Of a stretch of DNA of 64,000 nucleotides, positions 27,488 through 38,401 are shown piece by piece. Origin of the DNA: Candidatus Blautia excrementipullorum. Its GTDB lineage: Bacteria; Bacillota; Clostridia; Lachnospirales; Lachnospiraceae. The position numbers were made by a program, and so were the translations under genes. Within the stretch, counting starts at the first letter, position 1, and each line of letters starts with the position of its first letter. Location of the stretch: NCBI GenBank assembly GCA_019118645.1, contig DWYN01000110.1, positions 1 through 64,000 on the forward strand, given 5' to 3'. The notes beneath the pieces were generated by a model, which worked only from the letters and a program-made list of their open reading frames with translations, was not told the origin of the DNA and searched no databases.

Positions 27488-28474
27488 ATGAAATCATCAA
27501 ATATCGGTGGTCAGGCGGTAATGGAAGGCATCATGATGAGGCATAAGGATAAATATTCGGTAGGTGTCCGCCGGCCTGACGGAGAAATTGAATTAAAGAT
27601 AGAAGATTATAAATGTACTTTCGGAAATGCGAAATTTCTGAGATGGCCGCTTATCAGGGGAGTCGTCAGCTTTGTGGACGGCCTTGTGATAGGAACAAAA
27701 TGCCTGATGTATTCCGCGGAAATAGCGGGAGATGAGGAAGACGAGGAGGAGGCCAGAAAAAACGCCGCCCTGTCAGAAACGGAGAGAGCCGCCAAAAAAG
27801 AAAAAGAAGATAAACAGTTCAAGTGGCTTTTGTATGTGACAGTGGCAGTTTCCATCGTTGTCTCTGTCGCGGCATTTATGCTGCTTCCCTATGCGCTGGC
27901 CAGCCTGATCCGAAAGGCGGGAGCATCTGAATTTCTGGTTACCGTTGTGGAAGCTTTTGTGAAAATGGCGCTGTTCTTAGGATACATGTTTCTGATTTCC
28001 AGGATGAAAGACATTCAGCGAACCTTCATGTATCATGGCGCTGAGCATAAATGCATCAACTGTGTAGAGCACGGTCTTCCCCTGACTGTGGAAAATGTTA
28101 TGAAAAGCTCCAGACAGCATAAGCGCTGCGGAACCAGCTTCCTGTTTCTGGTGATGCTGGTCAGTATCTGCCTGCATTTCATTTTTGTGCTGGTACCTTT
28201 TTACTGGCTGCGTCTTCTGGGACGTCTGCTGATGGTTCCGGTGGTGGCAGGGATTTCTTTTGAGATGATTCAGTGGGCTGGCCGGACGGACAGCAAACTG
28301 GCGTCTGTATTAAGCAAACCGGGACTTGCCATGCAGAAGCTGACGACAAAAGAGCCTACCGCCGATATGGCAGAGGTAGCGATCAAAGCGGTGGAAGCTG
28401 TTTTTGACTGGAGAGCTTACTTAAAGGAAGAATTCAACTGGAAGCCGGGAGAAGAAGCTGATGAAAACGCTTGA
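27488..28474 (+). CDS. DUF1385 domain-containing membrane protein (YqhQ-like)
   Basis: NIGGQAVMEGIMMRHKDKYSVGVRRPDGEI; YHGAEHKCINCVEHG. Confidence 0.9.
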   Translation: MKSSNIGGQAVMEGIMMRHKDKYSVGVRRPDGEIELKIEDYKCTFGNAKFLRWPLIRGVVSFVDGLVIGTKCLMYSAEIAGDEEDEEEARKNAALSETERAAKKEKEDKQFKWLLYVTVAVSIVVSVAAFMLLPYALASLIRKAGASEFLVTVVEAFVKMALFLGYMFLISRMKDIQRTFMYHGAEHKCINCVEHGLPLTVENVMKSSRQHKRCGTSFLFLVMLVSICLHFIFVLVPFYWLRLLGRLLMVPVVAGISFEMIQWAGRTDSKLASVLSKPGLAMQKLTTKEPTADMAEVAIKAVEAVFDWRAYLKEEFNWKPGEEADENA

Positions 28475-29372
28475 AAACCTGCTGAGAGAAGGGACGGCTC
28501 TCCTGCATACAGCAGAAATAGAGGAGGCCAGGCTTGATGCCTGGCTCCTTCTGGAATATGTCACAGGGAGAAACAGGGCATATTATTACGCCCATTCTGA
28601 TGAACCGGCAGACTGCGGAGCAGAAGAAAAATACCTTGAGCTCTGCAGGCGGCGGGCGGCGCATGTGCCGCTGCAGCATCTGACCCACAGCGCCTGGTTT
28701 ATGGGCCATGAATTCTATGTTGACCGCAGAGTGCTGGTTCCCAGACAGGATACAGAGACGCTGGCGGAGAAGGCTGTGGAGATACTGAAAGAGAAGACGG
28801 AGCCGGAAATCCTGGATATGTGTACAGGTTCCGGATGCATTCTTCTCAGCATTCTGGCGGAATATCCTGACGCCCGGGGAGTGGGAGCGGATATTTCACG
28901 GGAAGCTCTGGAGGTTGCCAGAGAGAACGCGGAGAGAATGTCTCTGAAAAACAGGGCGGTTTTTACAGAGAGCGATCTTTTTTCAGGAGACTATTTTCAG
29001 AAAAACAGTGGAAAAAAAAGGCAGGAATATGATATGCTTATCTCGAATCCTCCTTATATCCCTACTGCGGAAATTCAGAATCTGATGGACGAAGTGCGCC
29101 TTTACGATCCTGTTTCCGCATTGGACGGAAAAGAGGACGGGCTGTATTTTTACCGCCGGATTACAGAGGAGGCTTCCGGATTTCTGAAAAACGGAGGCTG
29201 GCTTCTGTATGAGATCGGCTGTGACCAGGGAGAGGCAGTATCGAAGCTTCTGCAAAAAGCAGGATTCCGCGGCGTGAGAGTATGTCAGGATCTGGCCGGC
29301 CTGGACAGAGTGGTTCTGGGGCAGAAGAAGGAAACAGAAAATACAGGAGGAACGACATGTTTGATAAATTAG
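28461..29372 (+). CDS. prmC: Peptide chain release factor N5-glutamine methyltransferase
   Basis: [28 protein letters not shown] (NPPY motif). Confidence 0.95.
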   Translation: MKTLENLLREGTALLHTAEIEEARLDAWLLLEYVTGRNRAYYYAHSDEPADCGAEEKYLELCRRRAAHVPLQHLTHSAWFMGHEFYVDRRVLVPRQDTETLAEKAVEILKEKTEPEILDMCTGSGCILLSILAEYPDARGVGADISREALEVARENAERMSLKNRAVFTESDLFSGDYFQKNSGKKRQEYDMLISNPPYIPTAEIQNLMDEVRLYDPVSALDGKEDGLYFYRRITEEASGFLKNGGWLLYEIGCDQGEAVSKLLQKAGFRGVRVCQDLAGLDRVVLGQKKETENTGGTTCLIN

Positions 29373-30433
29373 AAGATCTGCTTATTCGCTTTGAGGAGCT
29401 CCTGAATGAGCTTGGCGAGCCGGGTGTGGCGGACAACCAGGAGCGCTTCCAGAAGCTTATGAAGGAACAGAGCGAGCTGCAGCCTATTGTAGATACTTAT
29501 AAAGAATATAAAAAGAACAAGGAAACCATCCAGGACAGTCTTTCGATGCTGGAGGAGGAAAAAGACGAGGAGATGCGGGAAATGCTCAAAGAGGAGCTTT
29601 CGGACGCTAAGAAGCGGGTGGAGGAACTGGAGCATGAGCTGAAGATCCTTCTGCTGCCAAAGGATCCAAACGACAGCAAAAATGTTATTGTGGAAATCCG
29701 CGCCGGCGCAGGAGGCGACGAGGCGGCCCTTTTCGCGTCAGAAATTTACCGTATGTATGTAAAGTATGCGGAAAGTCTCGGATGGAAGACAGAGATGCTT
29801 AGCCTGAATGAAAACGGGATAGGGGGATTCAAGGAAGTTACCTTTATGATTCACGGAAACGGAGCATACTCCAGACTGAAATATGAAAGCGGCGTACATC
29901 GTGTGCAGCGTGTTCCTGAAACTGAGTCGGGGGGAAGAATTCATACCTCTACCTGTACGGTTGCCATTATGCCGGAGGCGGAGGAAATTGATTTTCATCT
30001 GGATATGAACGACTGTAAATTCGATGTGTTCCGCGCATCCGGAAACGGCGGACAGTGTGTCAACACCACAGATTCTGCGGTCCGTCTTACTCATATTCCG
30101 ACAGGAATTGTTATTTCCTGCCAGGATGAGAAGTCACAGCTGAAAAACAAAGAAAAAGCGCTGAAGGTTCTTCGCTCCCGCCTGTATGAGATGGAGCTTG
30201 CAAAACAGCATGATGCGGAAGCTGAGGCGAGAAGGAGCCAGATTGGAACCGGGGACCGGTCTGAGAAAATCAGAACCTATAATTTCCCTCAGGGCCGTGT
30301 GACAGATCACAGGATCAAACTTACGCTGCACCGTCTGGACAGTATTCTGAGCGGAGATCTGGATGAAATTATTGACAGTCTGATCGCTGCGGATCAGGCG
30401 GCGAAACTCAGCAGCCTGAATTCCGAGGAATAA
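29357..30433 (+). CDS. prfA: Peptide chain release factor 1
   Basis: GGQ motif [26 protein letters not shown] aggagg before ATG 29357. Confidence 0.96.
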   Translation: MFDKLEDLLIRFEELLNELGEPGVADNQERFQKLMKEQSELQPIVDTYKEYKKNKETIQDSLSMLEEEKDEEMREMLKEELSDAKKRVEELEHELKILLLPKDPNDSKNVIVEIRAGAGGDEAALFASEIYRMYVKYAESLGWKTEMLSLNENGIGGFKEVTFMIHGNGAYSRLKYESGVHRVQRVPETESGGRIHTSTCTVAIMPEAEEIDFHLDMNDCKFDVFRASGNGGQCVNTTDSAVRLTHIPTGIVISCQDEKSQLKNKEKALKVLRSRLYEMELAKQHDAEAEARRSQIGTGDRSEKIRTYNFPQGRVTDHRIKLTLHRLDSILSGDLDEIIDSLIAADQAAKLSSLNSEE

Positions 30434-30518
30434 AAAAACAGAGCCAAAAAGAGGACGCATTTTCCCCTTTGTGAAAATGCGAATTCTGGAAGGAATAAAA
30501 AATGTGGAGGATATTTGA

Positions 30519-31436
30519 ATGAAAAAAACAGCACTGGTAATTATGGCGGCAGGAATCGGAAGCCGTTTCGGAAAAGGGATTAAGCAGCTTGCGCCGGTAG
30601 GGCCCAACGGAGAGATTATTATGGACTATTCCATTCACGATGCACTGGAGGCCGGGTTCAACAAAGTTGTTTTCATTATCCGGAAGGATATTGAGGACGA
30701 ATTCCGCAAAGTGATCGGAAACAGAATTGAAAAGATTACAGAAGTGGAATATGCTTTTCAGGCTCTGGAGGATCTTCCGGAAGGATTTGAGAAGCCGGCG
30801 GACAGGACTAAGCCATGGGGTACCGGACAGGCGGTGCTGGCGGCAAAGAAGGTACTGGCAGAGCCTTTTGTTGTAATCAATGCAGACGACTATTACGGAA
30901 AAGAGGCTTATGTAAAGGTGCACGAGTATCTTGTGCAGGATCATCCAAAAGACGGACAGATGCATATCTGCATGGCCGGCTTCCGTCTGGGAAATACCTT
31001 AAGTGACAACGGAAGTGTAACGAGAGGTATCTGCGATATAGACAACGGAGCTCTTGTGGGTGTGAATGAGACGCATAATATTTATAAAACAGAGAACGGA
31101 GCGGAGGAAAGAAGCGAGGACGGAAAGGCTGCGCCTCTGGATGTAAAGAGCCTGGTCTCCATGAACATGTGGGGACTGACTCCGGAATTTCTGGAAATTC
31201 TGGAAAAAGGATTTGCGGAGTTCCTTGGAGAGCTTGGCCCGGACGATATTAAGAAAGAATATCTTCTTCCTGAGATCATTGACCGGATGATTAAGGAGGA
31301 GACGGCAAAAGTGGACGTTCTGGAGACGAAGGATACCTGGTTCGGAGTAACTTATCAGGAAGATAAGGCTTCTGTGGCAGAAGCTTTTGCGAATCTTGTA
31401 AAAGAGGGAGTATATCCGGAAAATCTTTATAAATAA
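30519..31436 (+). CDS. Sugar-phosphate nucleotidyltransferase family protein
   Basis: VIMAAGIGSRFGKGIKQLAPVGPNGE; GTGQAVLAAKKV; INADDYYG. Confidence 0.85.
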   Translation: MKKTALVIMAAGIGSRFGKGIKQLAPVGPNGEIIMDYSIHDALEAGFNKVVFIIRKDIEDEFRKVIGNRIEKITEVEYAFQALEDLPEGFEKPADRTKPWGTGQAVLAAKKVLAEPFVVINADDYYGKEAYVKVHEYLVQDHPKDGQMHICMAGFRLGNTLSDNGSVTRGICDIDNGALVGVNETHNIYKTENGAEERSEDGKAAPLDVKSLVSMNMWGLTPEFLEILEKGFAEFLGELGPDDIKKEYLLPEIIDRMIKEETAKVDVLETKDTWFGVTYQEDKASVAEAFANLVKEGVYPENLYK

Positions 31437-31450
31437 GGAGGACTGGCACT

Positions 31451-32797
31451 ATGGGAAAATATTTTGGAACGGACGGCTTTCGTGGGGAGGCAAATGTTCA
31501 GCTGACAGTAAATCACGCGTTTATGGTGGGCCGGTATGTAGGCTGGTATTACGGGAGAGACCATAAGGCGAAAATCGTAATCGGAAAAGATACAAGAAGA
31601 AGCAGCTACATGTTTGAGTATGCGCTGGTAGCGGGAATTACAGCGTCAGGGGCGGACGCCTATCTTCTCCATGTGACTACCACACCAAGCGTTTCCTATG
31701 CAGTGCGGACGGAAGACTTTGACTGCGGCATTATGATTTCCGCCAGCCACAATCCTTTTTATGACAATGGCATCAAGCTTCTGAACGGAAACGGGCAGAA
31801 AATCGAGGCTGAGATCGAGGCGAGAATTGAGGCATACCTGGACGGAAAGCTGGAAGAGCTGCCGCTGGCCACGGGAGAGGACATTGGACGGACCGTGGAC
31901 TTCGCATCCGGAAGAAACCGTTACATCGGATATCTGATTTCCATTCCCTGCCGTGATTTTAAAAATATTAAAGTAGGGCTTGACTGTGCCAACGGAAGTT
32001 CATCCGCCATTGCCAAAAGTGTGTTTGATGCCCTGCAGGCAAAAACCTATGTGATTAATAACAGTCCGGATGGAACGAATATTAATACCAACTGCGGCTC
32101 CACCCATATTGAGGTGCTTCAGAGATTTGTTGTGGACAAGGGCCTGGATATAGGCTTTGCCTATGACGGAGATGCGGACAGATGCATTGCCGTAGATCAT
32201 AAAGGCAACATAATTGACGGAGACAAAATCATGTATGTCTGCGGAAAGTATCTCAAAGAACAGGGAAAACTGAACGGAAATACCGTAGTGACCACGGTAA
32301 TGTCAAATATGGGTCTTTACAAAGCCCTGGAGAGAGAAGGGATCAGCTATGAGCAGACGGCAGTGGGAGATAAATATGTAGCTGAGAATATGATGGAAAA
32401 TAATTACAGCATTGGAGGAGAACAGTCCGGGCATATTATTTTCAGCCGGTATGCGGCTACAGGGGACGGAATTCTGACTTCGCTGATGGTCATGGAGGCC
32501 TGTGTGGAAAAGAAGGCAACGCTCTGTGACCTGGCAAAAGAGATGAAGGTGTATCCTCAGATTCTACGCAATGTGCGCGTAGCAGACAAAAAGACGGCCA
32601 GAGAAAACGCAAAAGTAAAGGAAGCGGTAGAGGCAGCTGCCCGCGCCCTCGGCACAGAGGGCCGGATCCTGGTCAGGGAGAGCGGTACAGAACCTCTGAT
32701 CCGTGTTATGGTGGAAGCAGACACGGAAGATATCTGCGCAGAGCATGTGAATAATGTTGTAAAGGTCATCGAAGCCGAAGGGCTGGTTGCAGAATAA
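31451..32797 (+). CDS. Phosphoglucosamine mutase/phosphohexomutase family protein
   Basis: GTDGFRGEANV, MISASHNPFYDNGIKLL, YDGDADRC, RESGTEPLIRVMVE. Confidence 0.92.
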   Translation: MGKYFGTDGFRGEANVQLTVNHAFMVGRYVGWYYGRDHKAKIVIGKDTRRSSYMFEYALVAGITASGADAYLLHVTTTPSVSYAVRTEDFDCGIMISASHNPFYDNGIKLLNGNGQKIEAEIEARIEAYLDGKLEELPLATGEDIGRTVDFASGRNRYIGYLISIPCRDFKNIKVGLDCANGSSSAIAKSVFDALQAKTYVINNSPDGTNINTNCGSTHIEVLQRFVVDKGLDIGFAYDGDADRCIAVDHKGNIIDGDKIMYVCGKYLKEQGKLNGNTVVTTVMSNMGLYKALEREGISYEQTAVGDKYVAENMMENNYSIGGEQSGHIIFSRYAATGDGILTSLMVMEACVEKKATLCDLAKEMKVYPQILRNVRVADKKTARENAKVKEAVEAAARALGTEGRILVRESGTEPLIRVMVEADTEDICAEHVNNVVKVIEAEGLVAE

Positions 32798-32806
32798 AGG
32801 ATATAC

Positions 32807-33868
32807 ATGAAGAAAAGAAGAATCGGATGGCTTCTGGCAGCCTGTCTGGGGATTTCTCTTATGACAGGCTGCGCAGGACAGGAAAGGGAAACATACAGAC
32901 AGGCGGAAGAGGATCTTGAGCAGGGCAGTTATGAAACGGCTCTTCAGGGGTTTGCAGCGTCTGCGGAAGCTGGATATAAGCTGCCGGAATCCTACAGAGG
33001 CGCAGGGATTTCAGCCCTGCATCTGGGAAATTATGAGGAGGCGGTCAATTATCTGACTGCTGCTCTGGAGAGCGAGGGAGCGGGGAAATCCCTGAGACAG
33101 GATATCCTCTCCTACCGGGCCACTGCCGAGCTGAAAAACGGGCTGCTGGATGATGCCATGGCTGACTGTCAGACCCTGGCATCGGATTATTCCATGACTG
33201 CCGACAATTATTATCTGACGGGATGTGTTGCTCTTGCCATGGATGCCTATGATGAGGCCGCGTCCAATTTTGAACAGGCTTATGCAGAGGACGGCGGATA
33301 TGATATGGCAGTACAGATCTATGAAGCATATCTGAACCGGGATATGGGTGCGGACGGCGCCAGATATCTGGAGGCAGTGCTGCAGACAGAAGCCAGGGAC
33401 GCCGAGGATTACTGCAGCCGCGGCCAGGTGTATTATTATATGCAGGATTATGAAAACGCCAAAACAGAGCTGACCAAAGCTGTGGAGCAGGGAAGCACGG
33501 AGGCGAAGCTGATTCTTGGCATGGTTTCGCTGGCGCAGGGGGACACCGCCGGAGCCCGCTCTATGTATCAGGAATACATTGACGCGGAGGACAGCGTTCC
33601 TGCAAAAGGATATAACGGTCTGGCCCTCTGTGATATTGCAGATGGCGCCTATGACAGCGGGCTGACGAATATTTCCAGCGGAATTGCCGAGGCGGACACA
33701 GAAGATATGCGTGATCTGCTGTTTAATGAGATTGTTGTCTATGAAAAACAGCTTGATTTTTCCACAGCGCTGACAAAGGTGCAGGAGTATGTGGAAATGT
33801 TCCCTGATGACGCGGATGCGGCAAAGGAGCTGACATTCCTTCAGTCACGGGCGGGGAATGCTTCTTAG
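32807..33868 (+). CDS. TPR repeat lipoprotein
   Basis: Lipobox LMTGCAGQ; multiple TPR-like helices. Confidence 0.85.
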   Translation: MKKRRIGWLLAACLGISLMTGCAGQERETYRQAEEDLEQGSYETALQGFAASAEAGYKLPESYRGAGISALHLGNYEEAVNYLTAALESEGAGKSLRQDILSYRATAELKNGLLDDAMADCQTLASDYSMTADNYYLTGCVALAMDAYDEAASNFEQAYAEDGGYDMAVQIYEAYLNRDMGADGARYLEAVLQTEARDAEDYCSRGQVYYYMQDYENAKTELTKAVEQGSTEAKLILGMVSLAQGDTAGARSMYQEYIDAEDSVPAKGYNGLALCDIADGAYDSGLTNISSGIAEADTEDMRDLLFNEIVVYEKQLDFSTALTKVQEYVEMFPDDADAAKELTFLQSRAGNAS

Positions 33869-33877
33869 GAGAAAAAT

Positions 33878-35137
33878 ATGCAGTTTTATGATTTTGAAGA
33901 AGTGCAGGAGCGTGTGATTCTGGTTGGCGTGCAGACGGAACAGGCAGAGGATGTGGAAGCCTCTCTGGAAGAACTGGAAGAGCTCGCGAAAACTGCCGGC
34001 GCGGAAACCGCCGCCAAGGTGATTCAGAACCGGGAAGCAGTGCATCCGGGAACTTATATTGGAAAAGGAAAAATTCAGGAGGTAAAAAATCTTCTGTCAG
34101 CGCTGGACGCTAACGGAATTATCTGTGATGACGAGCTCTCTCCGGCTCAGATGAATAATCTGGAGAGAGAACTGGAGTGTAAGGTGATGGACCGTACACT
34201 TCTGATTCTGGATATTTTTGCGGGGCGGGCAGTAACAAGTGAAGGAAAGATTCAGGTGGAGCTGGCTCAGCTCCGCTACCGGTCTGCCCGCCTGGTAGGC
34301 CTGCGAGAGTCTCTGTCCAGACTGGGCGGCGGCATTGGAACAAGAGGACCGGGAGAGAAGAAGCTGGAGACGGACAGGAGACTGATCCGAACAAGAATTT
34401 CCGCTCTGAAATCAGAACTGGCCCAGGTAGAGAAACATCGGAAGCTTATCAGAAGCGGAAGGGCGAAAGGGAATCTGAAAACAGCTGCCATTGTGGGTTA
34501 CACAAACGCAGGAAAATCCACTCTTCTGAATACGCTGACAGGCGCCGGAGTTCAGGCGGAAGATAAACTTTTTGCGACATTGGATCCTACAACACGCCTT
34601 CTGGAGCTTAAGGACGGACAGCAGATCCTTCTGACAGATACAGTTGGATTCATCCGCAAACTTCCCCATCATCTTGTGGAAGCATTTAAGAGCACCTTGG
34701 AGGAAGCAAAGTATGCGGACTATATCATCCATGTGGTGGACGTATCGAATCCTCAGGCGGAGATGCAGATGCATGTGGTTTACGAGACGCTCCAGGAACT
34801 GGGCGCTTCCGGAAAGAAAGTGATTACGCTTCTGAACAAGCAGGATCTGGCAGAAAATTCCGGGCTGAGAGATTTTCGTGCTGACTATACGGTAAAATGT
34901 TCTGCAAGAACCGGACAGGGGCTGGATGAGCTGAAGGAAATTCTGGCAAGACTGCTGGCGGAGGATCAGATTTATCTGGAAGAACTGTTTTCCTACCGGG
35001 AAGCAGGAAAGCTGCAGCGGATACGGGAGTACGGGCAGCTGCTTTCGGAGGACTACTTAAACGACGGCATCTACGTAAAAGCAAGGGTTCCGGCAGAAAT
35101 TTTTGTGTCGGTAATGCCCGAGGGCAGAGAAAAATAA
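33878..35137 (+). CDS. hflX: Ribosome-associated GTPase HflX
   Basis: RLGGGIGTRGPGEKKLETDRR, GYTNAGKSTLLNTLTGA, DTVGFIRKLPHHLVEAFKSTLEE. Confidence 0.95.
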   Translation: MQFYDFEEVQERVILVGVQTEQAEDVEASLEELEELAKTAGAETAAKVIQNREAVHPGTYIGKGKIQEVKNLLSALDANGIICDDELSPAQMNNLERELECKVMDRTLLILDIFAGRAVTSEGKIQVELAQLRYRSARLVGLRESLSRLGGGIGTRGPGEKKLETDRRLIRTRISALKSELAQVEKHRKLIRSGRAKGNLKTAAIVGYTNAGKSTLLNTLTGAGVQAEDKLFATLDPTTRLLELKDGQQILLTDTVGFIRKLPHHLVEAFKSTLEEAKYADYIIHVVDVSNPQAEMQMHVVYETLQELGASGKKVITLLNKQDLAENSGLRDFRADYTVKCSARTGQGLDELKEILARLLAEDQIYLEELFSYREAGKLQRIREYGQLLSEDYLNDGIYVKARVPAEIFVSVMPEGREK

Positions 35138-35147
35138 AGAGAAATAA

Positions 35148-35200
35148 GACACCATATATTGTGCATTGGATGTATTGGATGTACTATATGGTGTCTTTTT
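35148..35200 (+). terminator. Intrinsic terminator after hflX
   Basis: GACACCATATA ... TATATGGTGTCTTTTT; 9-bp tandem TTGGATGTA in loop. Confidence 0.82.
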
Positions 35201-35203
35201 GTA

Positions 35204-35232
35204 TTGACGTATCTGCTGCGGTCTGATACAAT
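35204..35232 (+). promoter_or_regulatory. Promoter of nrdD
   Basis: TTGACG - 17 bp - TACAAT. Confidence 0.6.
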
Positions 35233-35282
35233 GGATCCACATGAAATTTGGGTTTTTGCATCAAAGGGAGGTATCAGACAGA

Positions 35283-37652
35283 ATGTTTCAGGTAGTAAAG
35301 CGTGACGGAGAGATTGCGGATTTTCAGATGCCGAAGATCACGGCGGCAATTCATAAAGCGTTTGACGCAAAAGAAAAAAATTACAGCGATGATATGATTG
35401 ATCTTCTGGGGCTGCGGGTAACCGCCGATTTTCAGGATAAAATAAAAGAAAATCAGATTACTGTGGAGGATATTCAGGACAGTGTGGAAAATGTGCTGAT
35501 TCAGGCAGGTTACGGGGATGTGGCAAAGGCATATATTCTCTATAGAAAGCAGAGAGAAAAAATCCGTAATATGAAGTCTACAATTCTGGACTATAAAGAG
35601 ATTGTCAACAGCTATGTAAAGGTAGAGGACTGGAGGGTAAAAGAAAATTCTACGGTTACTTATTCTGTAGGAGGTCTGATTCTCAGCAACTCCGGAGCAG
35701 TTACCGCCAATTACTGGCTGTCTGAGATTTATGACAATGAGATTGCGGAGGCTCACAGAAACGCAGACATTCATATACATGATCTGTCCATGCTTACGGG
35801 ATACTGCGCGGGATGGTCTCTCAAACAGCTGATTCAGGAGGGGCTGGGCGGCATCCCCGGCAAGATTACGTCAGCTCCGGCAAAGCACCTCAGCGTACTC
35901 TGCAACCAGATGGTAAATTTTCTTGGAATTATGCAGAATGAGTGGGCAGGCGCTCAGGCGTTTTCTTCGTTTGACACTTATCTGGCACCTTTTGTAAAGG
36001 CAGACAATCTCAGCTACCATGAGGTGAAAAAATGCATTGAGTCTTTTATTTACGGAGTAAATACCCCCAGCCGCTGGGGTACGCAGGCGCCGTTTTCCAA
36101 TATTACCCTTGACTGGACTGTGCCGGAGGATCTGGCTGAGCTGCCGGCGATTGTAGGCGGAAAAGAGATGGATTTCAAGTATAAGGACTGCAAAAAAGAG
36201 ATGGATATGGTTAACCGGGCTTTCATTGAGACAATGATCGAGGGAGACGCCAATGGCCGTGGTTTCCAGTACCCGATTCCTACCTATTCCATAACAAAGG
36301 ATTTTGACTGGTCGGATACACAGAACAACCGTCTTCTGTTTGAAATGACTGCGAAATACGGAACCCCCTATTTTTCCAATTATATCAACAGCGATATGAA
36401 ACCCAGCGATATCCGCAGCATGTGCTGCCGGCTCCGCCTGGATCTTCGCGAGCTCCGCAAAAAGAGCGGCGGATTCTTCGGTTCCGGGGAGAGCACCGGA
36501 TCGGTGGGCGTGGTTACCATCAATATGCCGAGAATTGCCTATCTTTCAAAAACGCCGGAGGAATTTTACCGCAGGCTGGATCACATGATGGATATTTCCG
36601 CAAGATCTCTGCACATTAAGAGAGAGGTGATTACGAAGCTGTTAAATGAGGGCCTTTATCCATATACAAAACGATATCTGGGAAGTTTCGACAATCATTT
36701 TTCCACCATTGGCCTTGTGGGAATGAATGAGGTGGGCTTAAATGCCCCCTGGCTCGGCTGTGATATGAGTGATCCGCGTACCCAGCAGTTTACCAAAGAG
36801 GTTCTGCTGCATATGCGAGAACGGCTGTCTGACTATCAGGAGGAATACGAGGGAGAATTGTTTAATTTGGAGGCAACTCCCGCAGAGTCTACCGCATACC
36901 GTCTGGCGAAACATGACAGAAAACGCTGGCCGGATATCCGCACTGCAGGAAGCAAGGGCGATACTCCGTATTATACCAACAGCTCCCATCTGCCTGTGGA
37001 ATACAGCTCGGACATTTTCGACGCTCTGGATATTCAGGATGAACTTCAGACACTGTATACTTCAGGAACCGTTTTCCACGGCTTTCTGGGAGAAAAGCTT
37101 CCGGACTGGAAAGCGGCGGCATCTCTTGTGCGGAAAATTGCAGAGAATTATAAGCTGCCGTATTATACGATTTCCCCTACCTATTCGGTCTGCAGCGAGC
37201 ACGGATATCTCAGCGGAGAACACTTTACCTGTCCGAAATGCGGCAGGAAGGCAGAGGTATACAGCCGTATTACGGGATACTACCGTCCGGTACAGAACTG
37301 GAATGACGGAAAAGCGCAGGAATACAAAAACCGTACGCTTTATGACATTACGCATTCCGCTTTGAAAAAAGTTCATACCAGTATGGTCACCATGACAGAG
37401 GACGATGTGAAAGTGGAGCCTGTGGAGATTCACAGATATCTGTTTACTACCAGCACCTGCCCGAACTGTAAGATGGCAAAGAAAATGTTGGAAGGAGAAG
37501 ACCTGGAAATCATCGACGCTGAAAAAAATCCGGATATGGCGCGGCAGTTCGGAATCCGTCAGGCGCCTACTCTGGTTATCACGGACGGAGAACATCTGAA
37601 AAAATATGTGAATGCATCCAATATTCAGAAATATGTGGATGAGGAACTTTAA
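35283..37652 (+). CDS. nrdD: Anaerobic ribonucleoside-triphosphate reductase with C-terminal glutaredoxin-like domain
   Basis: N-terminal ATP-cone; C-terminal CPKCGRKAEVYSRITGYYRPVQNWNDGKAQEYKNR glycyl-radical region; then CPNC redoxin-like domain. Confidence 0.93.
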   Translation: MFQVVKRDGEIADFQMPKITAAIHKAFDAKEKNYSDDMIDLLGLRVTADFQDKIKENQITVEDIQDSVENVLIQAGYGDVAKAYILYRKQREKIRNMKSTILDYKEIVNSYVKVEDWRVKENSTVTYSVGGLILSNSGAVTANYWLSEIYDNEIAEAHRNADIHIHDLSMLTGYCAGWSLKQLIQEGLGGIPGKITSAPAKHLSVLCNQMVNFLGIMQNEWAGAQAFSSFDTYLAPFVKADNLSYHEVKKCIESFIYGVNTPSRWGTQAPFSNITLDWTVPEDLAELPAIVGGKEMDFKYKDCKKEMDMVNRAFIETMIEGDANGRGFQYPIPTYSITKDFDWSDTQNNRLLFEMTAKYGTPYFSNYINSDMKPSDIRSMCCRLRLDLRELRKKSGGFFGSGESTGSVGVVTINMPRIAYLSKTPEEFYRRLDHMMDISARSLHIKREVITKLLNEGLYPYTKRYLGSFDNHFSTIGLVGMNEVGLNAPWLGCDMSDPRTQQFTKEVLLHMRERLSDYQEEYEGELFNLEATPAESTAYRLAKHDRKRWPDIRTAGSKGDTPYYTNSSHLPVEYSSDIFDALDIQDELQTLYTSGTVFHGFLGEKLPDWKAAASLVRKIAENYKLPYYTISPTYSVCSEHGYLSGEHFTCPKCGRKAEVYSRITGYYRPVQNWNDGKAQEYKNRTLYDITHSALKKVHTSMVTMTEDDVKVEPVEIHRYLFTTSTCPNCKMAKKMLEGEDLEIIDAEKNPDMARQFGIRQAPTLVITDGEHLKKYVNASNIQKYVDEEL

Positions 37653-37715
37653 AAGGCAAAGGAAATATTACAAAGAGAGCAGGCCGGAAGGTCTGCTCCG
37701 TTTTTAGGAGGCCAT

Positions 37716-38387
37716 ATGTACAGAATTTTTCTGGTGGAGGACGATGAGATGCTCTGTTCTCTTGTGAAAAAGCACCTGGAATCCTGGGGGTATGAAGTGA
37801 CCGCTGCAGAGGATTTTTCGGATGTGATGGGAGAGTTTGTGAAGACGGAGCCGCAGCTGGTTCTTCTGGATCTGAAACTGCCGTTTTTCAACGGATTTCA
37901 CTGGTGTGATGAGATACGGCGGGTTTCACAGGTTCCGGTGATTTTTCTGTCATCGGCAGCGGATAACATGAATATGGTGATGGCTATGAGCAGAGGCGCG
38001 GATGATTTTATCGCAAAACCCTTTCATCTGGAAGTGCTTTCCGCCAAGGTGCAGGCGATTCTGAGGAGAGCCTACTCTTTTGGAACAGGAGCAAATCTTA
38101 TGGAGCATGGCGGAGCGGTTTTGAATCTTGGCAGCGGTACGCTGAATTATCAGGGAAAGACGCTGGATCTGACGAAAAATGAACTGCGTATCCTGCATCT
38201 TCTGTTTTCTCATGCCGGACAGGTGGTTGCCAGAGATACAATTATGCAGATGCTGTGGGAGAATGATGACTTTGTGGATGACAATACTCTTACGGTAAAT
38301 ATCAACCGGCTCAGACGAAAACTGGAAAGTGCGGGACTGGAAGGGATGATAGTCACGAAAAAAAGGCAGGGTTACATGGTTCTGTAA
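37716..38387 (+). CDS. Response regulator, OmpR family (BceR-like)
   Basis: Receiver DLKLPFFNG and winged helix TVNINRLRRKLE. Confidence 0.9.
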   Translation: MYRIFLVEDDEMLCSLVKKHLESWGYEVTAAEDFSDVMGEFVKTEPQLVLLDLKLPFFNGFHWCDEIRRVSQVPVIFLSSAADNMNMVMAMSRGADDFIAKPFHLEVLSAKVQAILRRAYSFGTGANLMEHGGAVLNLGSGTLNYQGKTLDLTKNELRILHLLFSHAGQVVARDTIMQMLWENDDFVDDNTLTVNINRLRRKLESAGLEGMIVTKKRQGYMVL

Positions 38388-38401
38388 CAGCTGGGGAGAG
38401 T

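Noticed and set aside
30519-32797. Nucleotidyltransferase plus phosphohexomutase pair as a dedicated glycan pathway
   Set aside because: Both are broadly conserved housekeeping-type families and no partner glycan genes are adjacent
36769-37365. 198-aa + strand ORF inside nrdD
   Set aside because: Out-of-frame with the conserved NrdD reading frame; no domain
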